Below, piece after piece: positions 11,561 through 23,165 of a stretch of DNA of 64,000 nt. Within the stretch, counting starts at the first letter, position 1; the number at the start of each line of letters is the position of its first letter. The stretch is from positions 16,933,236-16,997,235 of the forward strand of contig NC_052511.1 of NCBI RefSeq assembly GCF_014356525.2, written 5' to 3'. The position numbers and the translations under genes were made by a program. This DNA is from Nilaparvata lugens. Lineage: Eukaryota > Arthropoda > Insecta > Hemiptera > Delphacidae. The notes below the pieces were generated by a model. The model worked only from the letters and a program-made list of their open reading frames with translations. It ran no database searches and was not told the origin of the DNA.

Positions 11561-12800
11561 TAAGAACCGATAGAGAAGCTCATCCAAGATTGTGTCATAC
11601 AATTCACTTTTATTTTCAGGGCTAATGATAGTTTTTTAGCCCTTGAAAATGGATGTGTTGTAATAAAATGAAGGGTATTCGATAATTTGTATTGTGTTCG
11701 TGTCATACTGTATTATTCGAGTACATTTTGATATTGCTTGAGTTGAATGATCGTGAATTTATTGTTAAATAGTAATTTTTTAATTAGGTATCATTCATAT
11801 TCTATTTGACTACTTGTTTGAATGTGCGACGAAATCACTATAGTTGATCAAAATTTGAAGCATATCAATGATCTTGTAAACAATACAAATAATGGTAGAA
11901 TAGCCAATAACTAATATAATAACCTACAAATTTCAGTAACTGGTATAATAACTTGAGAATATTTTCTCATCCATTTGATCAGTTTGAAAGTCATTGTTCT
12001 CAATTTTCATGAGATATTTTTAATGTATATTTTGATAAGGTGATTTATGCACAAAATTGGTCACATTTCTTACATAGTTATAATAGTTTCTTAGATAGTG
12101 AAATCATACACGATCTGATTTGATTAATATTCAGTATCAAAATACTCCACATCGGTCATTTATCATCAACATTATTAAAGGATTTGTAATTTTGTAGAAA
12201 ATCATGGAGTTTACGTCATGATGAACAATATTTCCATAGAAAGGTTTTTGTAACCTTTATCTCTTCTTAATTTATTCATTATTCCATATAACTCTGATAC
12301 GAGAATTTGAAGAATATACATAATGAGAGATGGAAATGAGAAAAAATGCTAAGGCATGTAACTTGATTTTGAAGCTTGCTTAGAAAAATAAGGTGAGAAT
12401 GGAGAACGTAATCATTGAAATATAAACTAATCTCTTGAAAGTACAAGCTACAATATTTTTTTATTCACTGTCTTTTTCATCCAGGATATCAACGTTCCCC
12501 AATAGTATCATAACATATATTTATAAGTTTTACAATTTATTCAGTAATGTGAGACGAACTCAAACCAGAAATCACGATAATTGGCCCAGTTTCAACTTGA
12601 CTGGAGAAATGGAGATGTAGCTATTCGTTAATGGCAGCTACATTGCTCTCCATCAATTTGGGCGCTCATATCCAATTGATGAAAGCCTGATGAGCGTCTC
12701 AAACTTCCAGAAAACAGCTATAGCACTCGTGTGGGGTGTGAGCTGTAAACATAGATATGGATTGCATGGACTGACACTCTCTGTACCTGCTTGCTGTCAT
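11561..12800. other. Gene-free AT-rich stretch
   Basis: No supported exon. A good polypyrimidine acceptor-like sequence ends near 12484 (CTTTTTCATCCAG), but all three frames after it soon hit stops or lack any recognisable protein, so no exon is called. Confidence 0.5.
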
Positions 12801-12810
12801 TATCACTATC

Positions 12811-12860
12811 TTCATCATCATCATCATTCTAGTCATCATCATCATTTTCGTCATCATCGT
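12811..12860. repeat. (CAT)n microsatellite
   Basis: Interrupted ATC/CAT repeats, giving poly-His frames that are not genes. Confidence 0.85.
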
Positions 12861-12989
12861 AAGCACCACTTACATCCATCTCAGACACATTCCTTGCTAC
12901 AGTCTCCACCTCTCCATCATTTATCAAAGATTTCTTATAATTTCTTCTTAAGTTCTTTATATTCCCATTTTTTACTCTCTCTTACCTAG

Positions 12990-13830
12990 GTATTCAAGTT
13001 CTACTAGCTTTTCTAAGTCTTTTGTTTCCTCGTTTCTTCTTGATTCTCCATTCCTCCTTTTCATTCATTCATTTCCATCACTTTTCAACTTCTTTATTCG
13101 CTCTTCCACATCCCACTTATTCTTCTCCTAGCTTATTTTTTATCCATCATTATTCCTCCTATCTTCTTTCGATTTCAATGTCTCCTTCCCTTCTTTTTTC
13201 CATCATCCTTTTCTCTCCCATCTTCTTCTCTTTCTTCTAGTACATCTTCTTGTTGTTATTGTTCTCCTTGCAATTTTTCTCGTTATTGTTCATTTGCATG
13301 TTAATGTTCATGTTTATGATCATGTTCTTGTTCTTTCCTGTTCATCTTGTTCTTGTACTTGTTCATGTTCCATTCTTGTTCATGATCTCGTTTTGTTCTG
13401 TTTATTTTCTTCTTCTTCTTCTTCTTGCTCTTCTCCCTTCTCTTCTTCAACTCTCCTACACCTTGTGCTTCTTCTTCCTCTTCTTCTCTTTCTTATTCTG
13501 TTTTTACTCAATTTGATATCATCTCCTCTTTATTTCTATCCTTTTCTTATTCTATATCCATCTTCACCCTATTTCTCTTTTCTTGTTCTTATCATCGTTC
13601 TCTTTGCTCTTATTATTGTTCTTGTTTTTATCCTTTTTCTTTCTTTTTCTTCTTCTTCTTCTTCTTCTTCTCCTCCTCCTCCGTTTTCTTTTTCTTCCAT
13701 CATTATATACATCTTCTATATTCATCTCACTTTCTTCATCTTTTCCTTGACCTTCTCTTTCTCTTTCCTTTTCTTATTCTTCATTCTTCTTCTGTCTCCT
13801 CACCTCAGCACCCGATCATACTGCTCTCAG
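12990..13830. repeat. Long pyrimidine-rich tract with (TTC)n
   Basis: More than 800 bases are dominated by T and C on the plus strand, with pure (TTC)n near 13650-13670 and TGTTCATGTT-like repeats near 13290-13390. Long overlapping open frames (up to 200 codons) encode Ser/Leu/Phe low-complexity sequence in all three frames, the mark of a polypyrimidine tract rather than of a gene. Confidence 0.85.
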
Positions 13831-13899
13831 CACAATAATAACAGCCAACAGCCATCACATCATTCTGCTGTCACTCCGTTCGTCTCTCAAAGATGACAA

Positions 13900-14695
13900 T
13901 AATTAAATTACAATTTCATTCCACCACCGACGTCTTGTCACATACCTCAACTTCTGTCTGCATCTTGAGACGTCAAATTCCAGGCTTATCCTTAATAGCT
14001 TCCCGTATTTCAATTTTTATCACTAAGATCCGTCACTGAGTGCGAATTAAATCACTTTTCGTATTGAACGAATAATAACAAACCTTCATCATTTCACTTA
14101 AAATCATTTAATATGGAGTAATATCAGATCGTTATTGATCGTGGAATTGGCAAATTTCGATTCAAGGAAGACCATTAAATAATATGATTACAGTCTGACT
14201 ATGGATATAAATAAAAATCAAGCCTCAAATTTTGACATTCAATAACTTTTTTATGTGTGCACCGAATTTGATGATTTTTTTAGTTATGTTCGTTATGTTC
14301 AGGACCAGGTTTATGGCCTACAAATTTATATTCCGACTTCAGGACTCTTTCCTACGGTCCTTCAAAGTTTGCATGTTATCCTTATAGAAGAAGATTTGTG
14401 AGCTGGTCACACACAGAAATCAGTTGTTATAATCATTGCGTCATACAACAGCCGTCGGTAGTTAGTAGACAAGAGTGTGTGCTGCTCCATAACCACCTAT
14501 GTATTTTATTTTAAATGCCCCGACTAAAAACAGAATGACTGTTCTGTGTGTAACCATCCAGCAGTGCGGCCTCAGATTGAAGATGCTCTAGAGACATTGC
14601 TTTGTTTCGAATAATTGTGCTGTCTCCGGTGTTCAGAATTAATTGATTCTTAGTAAATTATTTATTTTGCGGTTGGAAAATTATCTATATGAATA
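13900..14695. other. Gene-free stretch
   Basis: Nothing recognisable, apart from moderately GC-rich DNA around 14430-14630 without a supportable frame. Confidence 0.5.
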
Positions 14696-14793
14696 AAATG
14701 CCGCATTGCGCCTCCTCAGGTGTGCTTTCGGCTAGAGTTTGTCATGAGATGCATTGAACTTTTTGGCGGTACGAAGTTCGCCGGGCCAGCTAT
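14696..14793 (+). mobile_element. Helitron-like 3' end
   Basis: GGCGGTACGAAGTTCGCC forms a short hairpin about ten bases before a CTAT terminus (14790-14793), the layout of Helitron 3' ends (hairpin then CTRR). The terminus is one base off CTRR. A related minus-strand fragment lies at 34418-34450. The element start was not located. Confidence 0.5.
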
Positions 14794-15094
14794 TTATGAA
14801 TAAAATTTTGGTTGAAAATTTTTCAAGTTTCTTGATAATTTCAAATTTAATAATGGATTTTTGAGTGTAAGAATTGCTTTCTAACCTCATTTAGACTGAC
14901 TTATCAACTATAGAGAGTTGATTGATTCTTTTGTTTTCCTACAAATGAATGAATAAATATCACCTTCACAACTGTTCAGAGAGCATGACATGACAGAGCG
15001 TTACAGTCAATTTGGAATATGTAAGTGATTAGAATCTTAGGGATAGACCAGTGGAAATTTATTGATAATAAACACTTCGAGTAATTCTTTCAAA

Positions 15095-15540
15095 TAATCA
15101 AAAGAAAACTATTTGATATTGTGGAAACCACTGATTTATTGAAATAATTTGAGATAATGATTTTGTTGTTACTTGTTTATCAATCTCCAGAAAAACTAAA
15201 AGTTCAAGAAATATTGAGCAGCAGAATATATTATAGTGTAGGTGAAGCCTCACGATTGATAATTAGCTGTCGACTAATAAAGGCTGAACTCTACTGCCAT
15301 TGGCCGAGACAAGACAATGCTTGGGCGTGTCTTATCTCGGCCTATGGCAGTAGAACTCAGCCTTCATTGGTCGACAGCTAATGGCCAATAGTAGGGCTTC
15401 ACCCACACTAAAAATCCTGCTACTCAATGCTTGAGCTTCCAGTTTACTAGAGATTGATGATGGTGTGACAACTGAGACTAGTATCTCAAATTGCTTCAAT
15501 AAGCCAGTGGTTTTGACAAGATCAAGTCGTTTTCATTCTA
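15095..15540. mobile_element. Fold-back family B, best full-length copy
   Basis: About 220-bp arms are inverted around a centre near 15318. Paired blocks from outside in: AACCACTGATTTATTGAAA / TTCAATAAGCCAGTGGTT; AGCAGCAGAATATA / a degenerate partner near 15408; GCTGTCGACTAATAAAGGCT / AGCCTTCATTGGTCGACAGC; CTACTGCCATTGGCCGAGAC / its near-complement. The single-stranded form would fold into one long hairpin. It encodes no protein; a frame at 15157-15381 exists only because the arms are open. This copy serves as reference for the half copies elsewhere. Confidence 0.88.
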
Positions 15541-16289
15541 TATGGATATTTACTACAATGCTACCGTCACAACAACACTCAACACAGAACCTTTCAAGTA
15601 GTAATAATATTCACATATTACAATAACGTACGGTCCATTGATATTCATACATCGAAGTAAATTTATAAGTTCCATGTATACAAGGTTTTTCATAATACTG
15701 CATTTTGATTTGAATAAATAAATTCATAAGATAGAGTTGCTATCGGCGTAATCATGAACAAAGTCAGTCTCAAACCAAATAATCAATAATTATTGGCCTT
15801 CCAATGCCATGGACAAATTATTCATTTAACAGTGGAATTACACATCAGTAGCATCATTATTTTATCAAGGGGATTAATGACACAAATCTCCATCTAAACA
15901 TGTGCTCATCAAAACATCAAGCATGAATAAATAACTGAGCTGCATTTAGGTCAAAATAATGTCAGAGAAGTAATAATATTGCAACAGGCTCTCTTGTGTT
16001 GCTTTCAATGCTAATTGTTTTTGTAAATGTTTACTTACATTTCAATCGTTCCCGCTCATTCTACGCTGTATTATAAAGGTCAACGCTCTTTTCACTTTCA
16101 AAATATTGATTGAGAATAACCCATATTACTAAGCTAAGTGAACTTAGTATTGTATTTCCAAAGAAAATAATGTTTTATTGTGAGACAATCGACGAAGTAT
16201 TTTATAAGAAGAGAGTAGTGTGGAATGAAAAGGTTTGATTTGGTGAGATTTAGGATCAAAGCATCTTATTAAAAAATTGAATGGAATAT
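15541..16289. other. Gene-free AT-rich stretch
   Basis: No exon or recognisable repeat between two B copies. Confidence 0.5.
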
Positions 16290-16735
16290 TATTCTATGAT
16301 CATTTATGAGAAGTTGGAGTTTGAGGTAGTCGTTTTAGTTATTATACCAATCTCTATAGTGAGGTCCACGTTATAATGGCAGTGGATAAAGATAGAAGAA
16401 AAGCGATGCCGATTCTCTGCATTAATTAATAATATTTCTACACTGTCAAAAACATAATTGTCATGGTTGTGAACCTAGAAAAGGATAGTACCACCGGCTT
16501 TGTCGAATGATAGACAAGGATAGCAACACCAAAGTTGAACAAATACTGTCATTATAACGTAGACCTCACTATAGTAAAGTGGAGGCTCAAAAATTGAGCA
16601 GCAGAATATAATATTTTCTACTACAGTGTGGGTGAAGCCCTACGATTGGCCATCAGCTTCTAATTGACTAATGGGGGATGATCTTGACTGTCATTGGCCG
16701 AGATGAGACACACCCTAGTATTCAAAATATGGTTA
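16290..16735 (+). mobile_element. Family B left half, interrupted by MITE C
   Basis: Left-arm sequence of B is present on both sides of the C insertion: before it GGAGTTTGAGGTAG and ACCAATCTC, after it TAAAGTGGAGGCTC and TTGAGCAGCAGAATATAA, then CCTACGATTGGCCATCAG and CATTGGCCGAGATGAGACAC. The matching right half is found only at 17876, after about 1.1 kb of foreign sequence. Confidence 0.75.
16354..16574. mobile_element. MITE family C, complete copy with TA duplication
   Basis: Terminal inverted repeats are TAGTGAGGTCCACGTTATAA and its near-complement ending CGTAGACCTCACTA, each extending to include GGCAGT/ACTGTC. Flanking TA on both sides, together with the uninterrupted B sequence (CAATCTCTAGTAAAC-type in other copies), shows a TA target duplication, as in Tc1/mariner-type elements. 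About 220 bp, no open frame; the right end carries CGAATGATAGACAAGGATAG, shared with the copies at 36.5-37.8 and 63.9 kb. Confidence 0.8.
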
Positions 16736-16904
16736 TGAGAACCATCGGACAGTAACAAATGAAGAGAAACTGAGTATCTAACAAATCCAAAAGGATAATA
16801 TGAGTAAGAATGAGAGAATGGAATTATAGGTTACCAAGTTTTGAACTTCATTTGTTATTGTTTAAAAGTTATCATGATCATTTTTCGAATACTTGGGCGT
16901 TCAT

Positions 16905-17150
16905 GGGTCGATGTCAAACGAGGCAAACGACAGAAGAGACCAGCGACAGTCGAGACCAGCAACGGTAGACACCGGCGACATTCGAGGCCAGCGACGGTGG
17001 AGGACTCCTGAAAAAGTGGCCTCAAATGTCGCCTGCGTTAGGCGACAGTTGAGACCACTCTAATTTCTGTACACTCCCGACAGTCGAGACCTGCGACCGT
17101 AGAGGACTCCTGAAAAAGAGGCCTCAACTGTCGCCAGGCTCTCCAGAATG
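16905..17150. repeat. Box cluster P1: about ten copies of a 14-base box
   Basis: Variants of CGACAGTCGAGACC (CGACATTCGAGGCC, CGACGGTGGAGGAC, CGACCGTAGAGGAC and others) recur in direct orientation, and GGCCTCAAATGTCG / GGCCTCAACTGTCG in inverted orientation. Spacers such as TCCTGAAAAAGTGG and ACTCTAATTTCTGTACACTC recur too. GC-rich in an AT-rich setting. Function unknown. Confidence 0.8.
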
Positions 17151-17609
17151 GTAGACAGCACCAAAAGAATATTATCATTTAATTTGTATGGATTCACCAG
17201 CAATTGAATAATATCCCATTATTCCTTCCATATTATGAATAAGTATTGCAACTTTACAACTGTAAATAAACCTGAGATCCTTCATCATAAAAAACGAAAT
17301 TTTCAAACTCGTAAATACCTTTTTGATACTTTGATGTCAAATTCTCAGTTCATGATAGATGTCGGATATTATTCTACAAATCAATATCCTGTTACAAATT
17401 AATAACTTTTATCAATTTCACACATTCACATTTTACATTTTCTTGATCTATATATACATTGAGCTTTTCTCATAAAAACAAAATTGTTCATTTATTTCAT
17501 TAACGATGTTGCTTATGGAATTAATCACATGATTACTTTCATATGATGATAACATCATATGTATAAGTTATAATCATTATAAAATGTATTTTGTCTGGAA
17601 TCGCAGTAG
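17151..17609. other. AT-rich spacer between box clusters
   Basis: No box copies and no gene. Contains a short perfect palindrome CATATGATGATAACATCATATG-like sequence near 17540-17561. Confidence 0.5.
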
Positions 17610-17875
17610 GATGTGTCCTCAACTGTCGCCTGCTGCAAGCGAGTCTCTAATTTTTGTACAGGCCCGACAGTCGAGACCAGCGACATTCGAGGCCAGCGAC
17701 GGTAGAGGACTCCTGAAAAAGTGGCCTCAAATGTCGCCTGCGTTAGGCGACAGTTGAGGCCACTCTAATTTTTGTACACTCCCGACAGTCGAGGCCTACG
17801 ACCGTAGAGGACTGTAAAACTGTCCTCTACGGTCGTAGGCCTCGAATGTCGTCGGTCTCAACTGTCGCGCCCCCG
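17610..17875. repeat. Box cluster P2, ending in a perfect-looking hairpin
   Basis: About eleven more copies of the CGACAGTyGAGGCC box in both orientations. A stretch of about 110 bases repeats part of cluster P1 nearly exactly (GCGACATTCGAGGCCAGCGA through CACTCCCGACAGTCGAG). Near 17790-17850 GAGGCCTACGACCGTAGAGG and its complement CCTCTACGGTCGTAGGCCTC face each other around CTGTAAAACTG. Confidence 0.82.
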
Positions 17876-18080
17876 ACGTTCATTGGTCGACAGCTGATGG
17901 CCAATCGCAGGGCTTCAACCACACTACATACTCTGCTTAATGTTTATGTGTTCAATTTACTAGTACTAGATATTGATAATGATGTAATAATATTCAAACT
18001 AGTACCTCAAACTGCCCTTATATATTAGTAGCTTCGCCAATATCACAACGATTTTATTCAATATTGATATCTACCAAAAA
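17876..18080 (+). mobile_element. Family B right half
   Basis: TTCATTGGTCGACAGCTGAT, GGCCAATCGCAGGGCTTC, then decayed versions of the B right arm (ACTAGTACCTCAAACTGCCC) match the 15.1 kb copy. It is the partner of the left half ending near 16735, separated by the P clusters. Confidence 0.7.
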
Positions 18081-19383
18081 AGCACCTAATAATATACAAT
18101 TATAATATTATTCATTTCTAGTTGAAGTTGATTTTTTTTGGAAAATAATATCAATTGAAATGGAGCAATGAACTATAGATAGGCATAGAATATTGATATC
18201 CAGTATTGAACTATATCGAGGCCTCGATGTCGAGTATTCCACCAATTATTTTCAACTATTCCTGCTTTATTGTTAAACCTCTGGTTTAAGACTGGTTTTT
18301 TCTCTCAGCAATATTGTAACTTCCCCAATCCAATAACTGAATGATATATTCCAAATAATGTATTATTCTACTAGATTCACACTACTCCAACCAATGTCTT
18401 TAGATGAATGACCATTTCCATTAACAAAATGCATATCGAAGTCAATCTAAGGTCGAATTAGTCGTTTATTGAGCATGGAAGGATTGCACATAAGAAAAAT
18501 ATCAGTGATGCATTATCATCAGTCACGTATTTTGCCTTTCACTGCATATTCGCTGCCACACGATGAAGCAGCTCAATAACGTAATGAATGACAGCATAAA
18601 ATGGAGGAGAAGAGAGACGAGAATTACTCACGTAACTAATTCCTTGATTCGCTTTGTTCCGGTTGTAAGAGCATCGGTTATAAAAGCTCACTGCATGCTT
18701 TTATTGACCGTTGAAATGCCAGTAATAACTTAATCGTTGATTAAAGCTACCGGTAAGACTTAACGGTGGATTGCAGTGTCACAACGGCAGCTATGATTAT
18801 TGCTTTGATGCAGGTTGCAAAAATGTGTCGTCATGGAAAATAATGATCAGGGCACATGAGAGGTTTCAGGGAGTCATTTCAATACTGAAGGTGATGCATA
18901 TCATGAATAACATATAATGATCCTGTCTCATTATACTGAAGACTACCGTTGTGTGAAGGTGAGTGAAGGTGAATACTTGCCGACTGATCCAAAATTCAAC
19001 ATTGTCAAAAATTCATCCGGAATCTTTTTCAGATCTATAATCACTGGGTCCCTTTCAACAACAAAAATGTATGTCTCACTCTTCAAGGAGGGATGAACTA
19101 GGATAAGAAGGTTTGAATATTTGAAATTATCAATTAAAATAACTAGTACCCATATGATTTTTAAAAATTAAGTGTTAAAAATTGAAAATATTACTAGGAT
19201 TTCAGTTTTTTTTAAATAAAACATTTGAGTAGCCTTATAAGAATATTTTGATTGGAATAATATGTAGAAGTTGGAGGTTGGATGTATTTAGAAGTTGGAA
19301 TAAATGTGAAGTTCTAGGAGTGAAATTGAGAGGGAATGGAACTTGTATAGATTAATAGAGACTTGATTGATTAGACGGGATCT
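18081..19383. other. Gene-free stretch
   Basis: A TATA-like TTATAAAAG occurs near 18680 followed by a moderately GC-rich segment (to about 18850), but no exon or initiation codon context could be supported. Otherwise featureless. Confidence 0.45.
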
Positions 19384-20028
19384 GATAACCTGATCCGAGC
19401 TTCGCTCTGGAGTACAAAAGCATAACAAATTTATCATGAAAGAAGAAATTATAATAACATTCATACGGAAATGTTCTATCCAATCACAATAAATTGAGAA
19501 TTGAGATTAATTCCCAGAGGAATGCAAAAGTTTCCCTCACAAAGACCCAGTTGCACAAAAGCCGGTTAAATTTTAATCCTAATTAACTTCACGTGAACCA
19601 AATTAGAGAAGACCATTTAAAAAAGATGGATCTACTGGAATTAATCAGGATTGAAAATAGCCCGGCTTTTTTGCAACCGGCACTGAGTCCCTTATTGAAT
19701 GATATCAAAACTTCAACAGCTGGGTCATTATTTTGACACAGTACCACACACATGAACTCGCTCACTCACTCCCATCACCAACAGACGACGAAATAATTAT
19801 TATCAGCTGCTTTTCCAAGGATGAATAATAATTATCCTTTTAATGTCCTTCAGCAAGTTTTCCCAGGGATGAGACCTAGTGCAATCGAATCTTTATATTA
19901 TAAACCTACTATGTTCTGAATTTCGTGAAAATCGTTAGAGTCGTTTTCGAGATCCGGTGAAATACAAACATATAAAGATCTAAACATCCAAACATGTAAA
20001 AAGAAGTTGCTCGTTTAATAGTATAGGA
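19384..20028 (-). mobile_element. Helitron-like element G, minus-strand copy
   Basis: On the minus strand it starts TCCTATACTATTAAACGAGC, typical of insect Helitron 5' ends (TC then an A/T-rich block), and ends with the hairpin GAGCGAAGCTC. Internal blocks CTCTAACGATTTTCACGAAA, GACCTAGTGCAATC-type and GCCGGTTGCAAAAAAGCCGG-type match the plus-strand copy at 35363. About 645 bp without coding capacity, so non-autonomous. The 3' terminal bases are degenerate. Confidence 0.7.
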
Positions 20029-20640
20029 TAACTCACATAAAACATCAATAGACTGTGATAACTATTAAGAAATTTCTTAACTATTCAATTATTTATTCAT
20101 TAGAAAATGATATTAAAAAATTGGAATTCAAACTGAAACAGATTCATCCAACTCTCAACAATACTCGAAACTCAACACTAATATTATGTAATCGAAGGGA
20201 AAATCATATTATAATAAATAATCAAAGATCATTGGTTTCAGCTTGAGAAGATGAAATAAGTTGTAGGAGAATTTGAAGACATTTTTAGAAGAAATTGAAG
20301 AAAAATTATGAGAGAATAAATCATTACGAATGAATGATTCAAACTACTGTACAAAACTACAAATCCTGATCACGAGACGAAATAAAATCCGAACACAGCC
20401 CCTAATAGCATTACAAATAATATTTCAGCGTCTTTTCGAATTTACACCAAACGTCAGTGATTAAACTTGTAATACGTGATAAGTTAATCTCGTCTTTTAG
20501 AAAAAAAACTTGCCGGCGTGAAAGGATGAAAAATCAGGATTATTTCCACCCCAGATTCGAATCAGAGCAGCTTTATTCACTTTGCTTAGACGACCCTGCT
20601 ACTGATGTTTTCATTTAATTACTTCCCTGGCAGCAAAAAT
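20029..20640. other. Gene-free AT-rich stretch
   Basis: A 63-codon frame at 20055-20246 has no recognisable family. No other feature seen. Confidence 0.45.
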
Positions 20641-20654
20641 TAAGCTACAAACTT

Positions 20655-20790
20655 CCTCTCTCCTTCTAGCTTGTCTCCTCTTTCTCCTTCTACTCCTACT
20701 CCTCCATCTCCTCCGCCTCCTCCGCCTCCTTCTCCTCCTCCTCCTCCTCTTCCTCATCCTCCACCTCCTCCAATCTCACCTCACTCAATC
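20655..20790. repeat. (CTC/CCT)n pyrimidine-rich microsatellite
   Basis: Irregular CTCCTC, CTCCGC and CTTCTC repeats on the plus strand. Confidence 0.85.
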
Positions 20791-21513
20791 CACCACTGAA
20801 CATTTTAATGTCATTAACAAAATGCATTCATCCTTCTTTTACTATAAGCACGGATTCTGCCCTCTTTGTTCAGTATGACGTGGCCTCATCAAGTCCTCCC
20901 AATGACAAGCTAGACCCGGTTAAGCTGAACCTTTGTTCATGGACTGTGTTTACAAACACCATGAGTTAGCGAGTCAAGGCTGATAATATTCGTGTCAGTA
21001 CAAATTCAAGCGTGCAAACAAAATAATAAGACAGAAGACTTTATAGAAAACACATACCACTTCAATTTTGACAAAGAGTGAGAAATAGATTGAAGAAAGA
21101 AACCATTGGAAAATAGATTATGGATCATGCTAATTTCAACTGAGCATTTGTATTTGAACAACATGAAAAATTATGCCTTTTAAATTCTTCTCAAACTATG
21201 GGCCTGATTGCACAAAAGCAACTTCACGATATTTATTACTCATGGTCTTTCTCTCTCAAATTCTAACTTCCTTGTGAATGAAGATTCTGATTTGGATCCA
21301 GCATCCCCAAAAACTATGTGCGTATAGGTCAGATTTCCGAAAATACCCAAAAATAAGTGAGTTTTGATCACTTTTATATAATTATTTTCATAGTGCTCAA
21401 GATTTCTAGAGAAAGATCTCACATTATACTCTTTAGAAAATAGCTTTTGACTTGGGATGGACATGCGCAGCAGAAAAGGCATAGAGCGGTAGGGTTACAA
21501 CGGAGGCGATGTT
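20791..21513. other. Gene-free stretch
   Basis: No exon supported. A segment near 21430-21480 (TTTGACTTGGGATGGACATG) resembles part of fold-back K's right arm (TTCTGACTTGGGAGGGACTT near 30310), suggesting a small related fragment. Confidence 0.45.
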
Positions 21514-21753
21514 ACCATTTTGAACCGGCCAGCGTTCTCTAATTATTTCTAGTGAGTATTCAAGCGCTCATGTTAAACTTACGAAGTTTCCTCTCTGCAA
21601 GCACTGACTCGACTGACTAATCGACAAATTGACACCATTTTGAACCGGCCAGCGTTCTCTAATTATTTCTAGTGAGTATTCAAGCGCTCATGTTAAAATT
21701 TGGAAGTTTCCTCTCTGCAATCATAGACTCGACTGACTAATCGACAAATTGAC
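21514..21753. repeat. 120-bp tandem duplication
   Basis: Two adjacent copies starting ACCATTTTGAACCGGCCAGC, at 21514 and 21634. They share GAGTATTCAAGCGCTCATGT and GACTAATCGACAAATTGACA with a handful of mismatches. No coding explanation. Confidence 0.92.
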
Positions 21754-22786
21754 ATCACTGTAATTGGCTGATCTCCCTCCATTTCTCTGCGCCGCATATT
21801 CCTCCAAAAGTAATTTTGTACGGAGTATAGTGCTAAGTTAGAGTTTACGTTGTAATTGCACCCACTTTCATGCAGTTTGCGCCGAAATGAAAGCAATAGA
21901 CGACAAATTTGTAAAATTCGCTCAACAAGCTAGCACAGCTCGTCGTTTTGTTGTGATATTGCAAATTGCCAGAATGGAAACTAGGCTTCTAGTAGTACAG
22001 CTACTACATAATTCTTGTAGTTGACATGATATGATTTGAAGAAGGTTACACACACTTTTGAGGAGAAAACCTAAGAGACTGCATTCCGTCTAGTGAGGTG
22101 GCTAATATTATATTCCAAGGGCGCCACTTACTTCTTGTAACAAAGTGACACATATGGTTATTTATAATGTTGTTTCAGAATTCCGGATTTAAGAAGGGGA
22201 GCATTTATTTCTACCTCCTCAATCTCCTCCTAGCGTAGGCAATAAATAATATTCAAATTATTATTTGTATGCTATCCCGGTTATAACGTGGATAAAAACC
22301 ATGATATGAGGATAACACACGAAATAAGGTCTTACAGTTCACTATCCTATGTATTCAAACCTGAGATACCTGTATCTTGAGAGCTGTCTCCAGTAATAAA
22401 CTATTCGACAATCTTTATTTATTTATTTATTGGATAGAGTAAACAATACAGTAGTCGGAGAAGAAAAAACAGGATATTGCCCAAAACTTCTTCAATTTCC
22501 TAATTTTGTCTTAAATTTTCCAAATAAAAATCTTACAAGAATCCTTACCATATTTAACTTAATTCTGTTTTGATCCCTATGTATCAAATTTTCTCAGCAC
22601 TTTTTGAGTAAATTGAAAAATTTCACATGTCAAGATAAGTTTCCTCTAGTTCAATCCACCTCGTCACTAGTGAAACACATGAATCACTATTTTTACCCAA
22701 AAACCGCGACTTACTCGTTCTGTTCGCAACTTAAGAAGCTCTAACCAAGAGTATGCTTTTATGTATACAGAAATATTGTGAAGCTG
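21754..22786. other. Gene-free stretch
   Basis: A minus-strand frame of 67 codons (21693-21896) overlaps the tandem repeat and is not recognised. Nothing else supportable. Confidence 0.45.
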
Positions 22787-23165
22787 CTTACTCCACATTG
22801 ACTATTCACCACATTCAAATATACGAAATGAAAAATAACCACATATTTCAACGTATATCTTAATACAAAGACAAGTAGGAAAATTGTGAACCAATAATTA
22901 TTAATCAACGAAAATCAAAATTGGATGTTCTAAAGTCTTCTGCTACTGCAAATATTGACAACAGAGTAAACAACTAGATGGAAATTTGTTGACCCCTATT
23001 ATTAAAAAAAATATTTGTCAGCCCGGTAATCGAACCCGGTACCTCCCAATTGTTAGTTAGGAATGCTCACCCTTTTGTGAACTGCTTACTTCAAATTGAC
23101 TATTCCCCACATTCAAATACGAAATGAAAAATAATCACTTATTTCAATGTACACCTCAATACAAA
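22787..23165 (-). repeat. SINE-like module X with tRNA-like half, copy 1
   Basis: Minus-strand order: block X (contains GAATGTGGGGAATAGTCAA), a tRNA-like 3' half (23017-23072), an AT-rich body, then a diverged second X block (22787-22873). The tRNA-like part has a T-arm with one stem mismatch (CCGGG-TTCGATT-ACCGG) and an RNA polymerase III B-box GGTTCGATTAC. No D-arm or 5' acceptor strand is present. A tRNA-derived SINE relic is the likeliest reading. Confidence 0.6.

Noticed and set aside
12470..12620. Splice acceptor followed by an exon
   Set aside because: The polypyrimidine-CAG is good, but two frames stop at once and the third gives no recognisable protein or donor.
13022..13896. Overlapping plus-strand open frames of up to 200 codons
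   Set aside because: All three frames are open at once and encode Ser/Leu/Phe low-complexity sequence; this is a pyrimidine tract.
15157..15381. 74-codon plus-strand frame
   Set aside because: Lies inside the inverted arms of fold-back B; not conserved in other B copies.
18670..18850. TATA-like promoter (GGTTATAAAAGCTC)
   Set aside because: TATAAAA is common in AT-rich DNA and no exon or ATG context follows.
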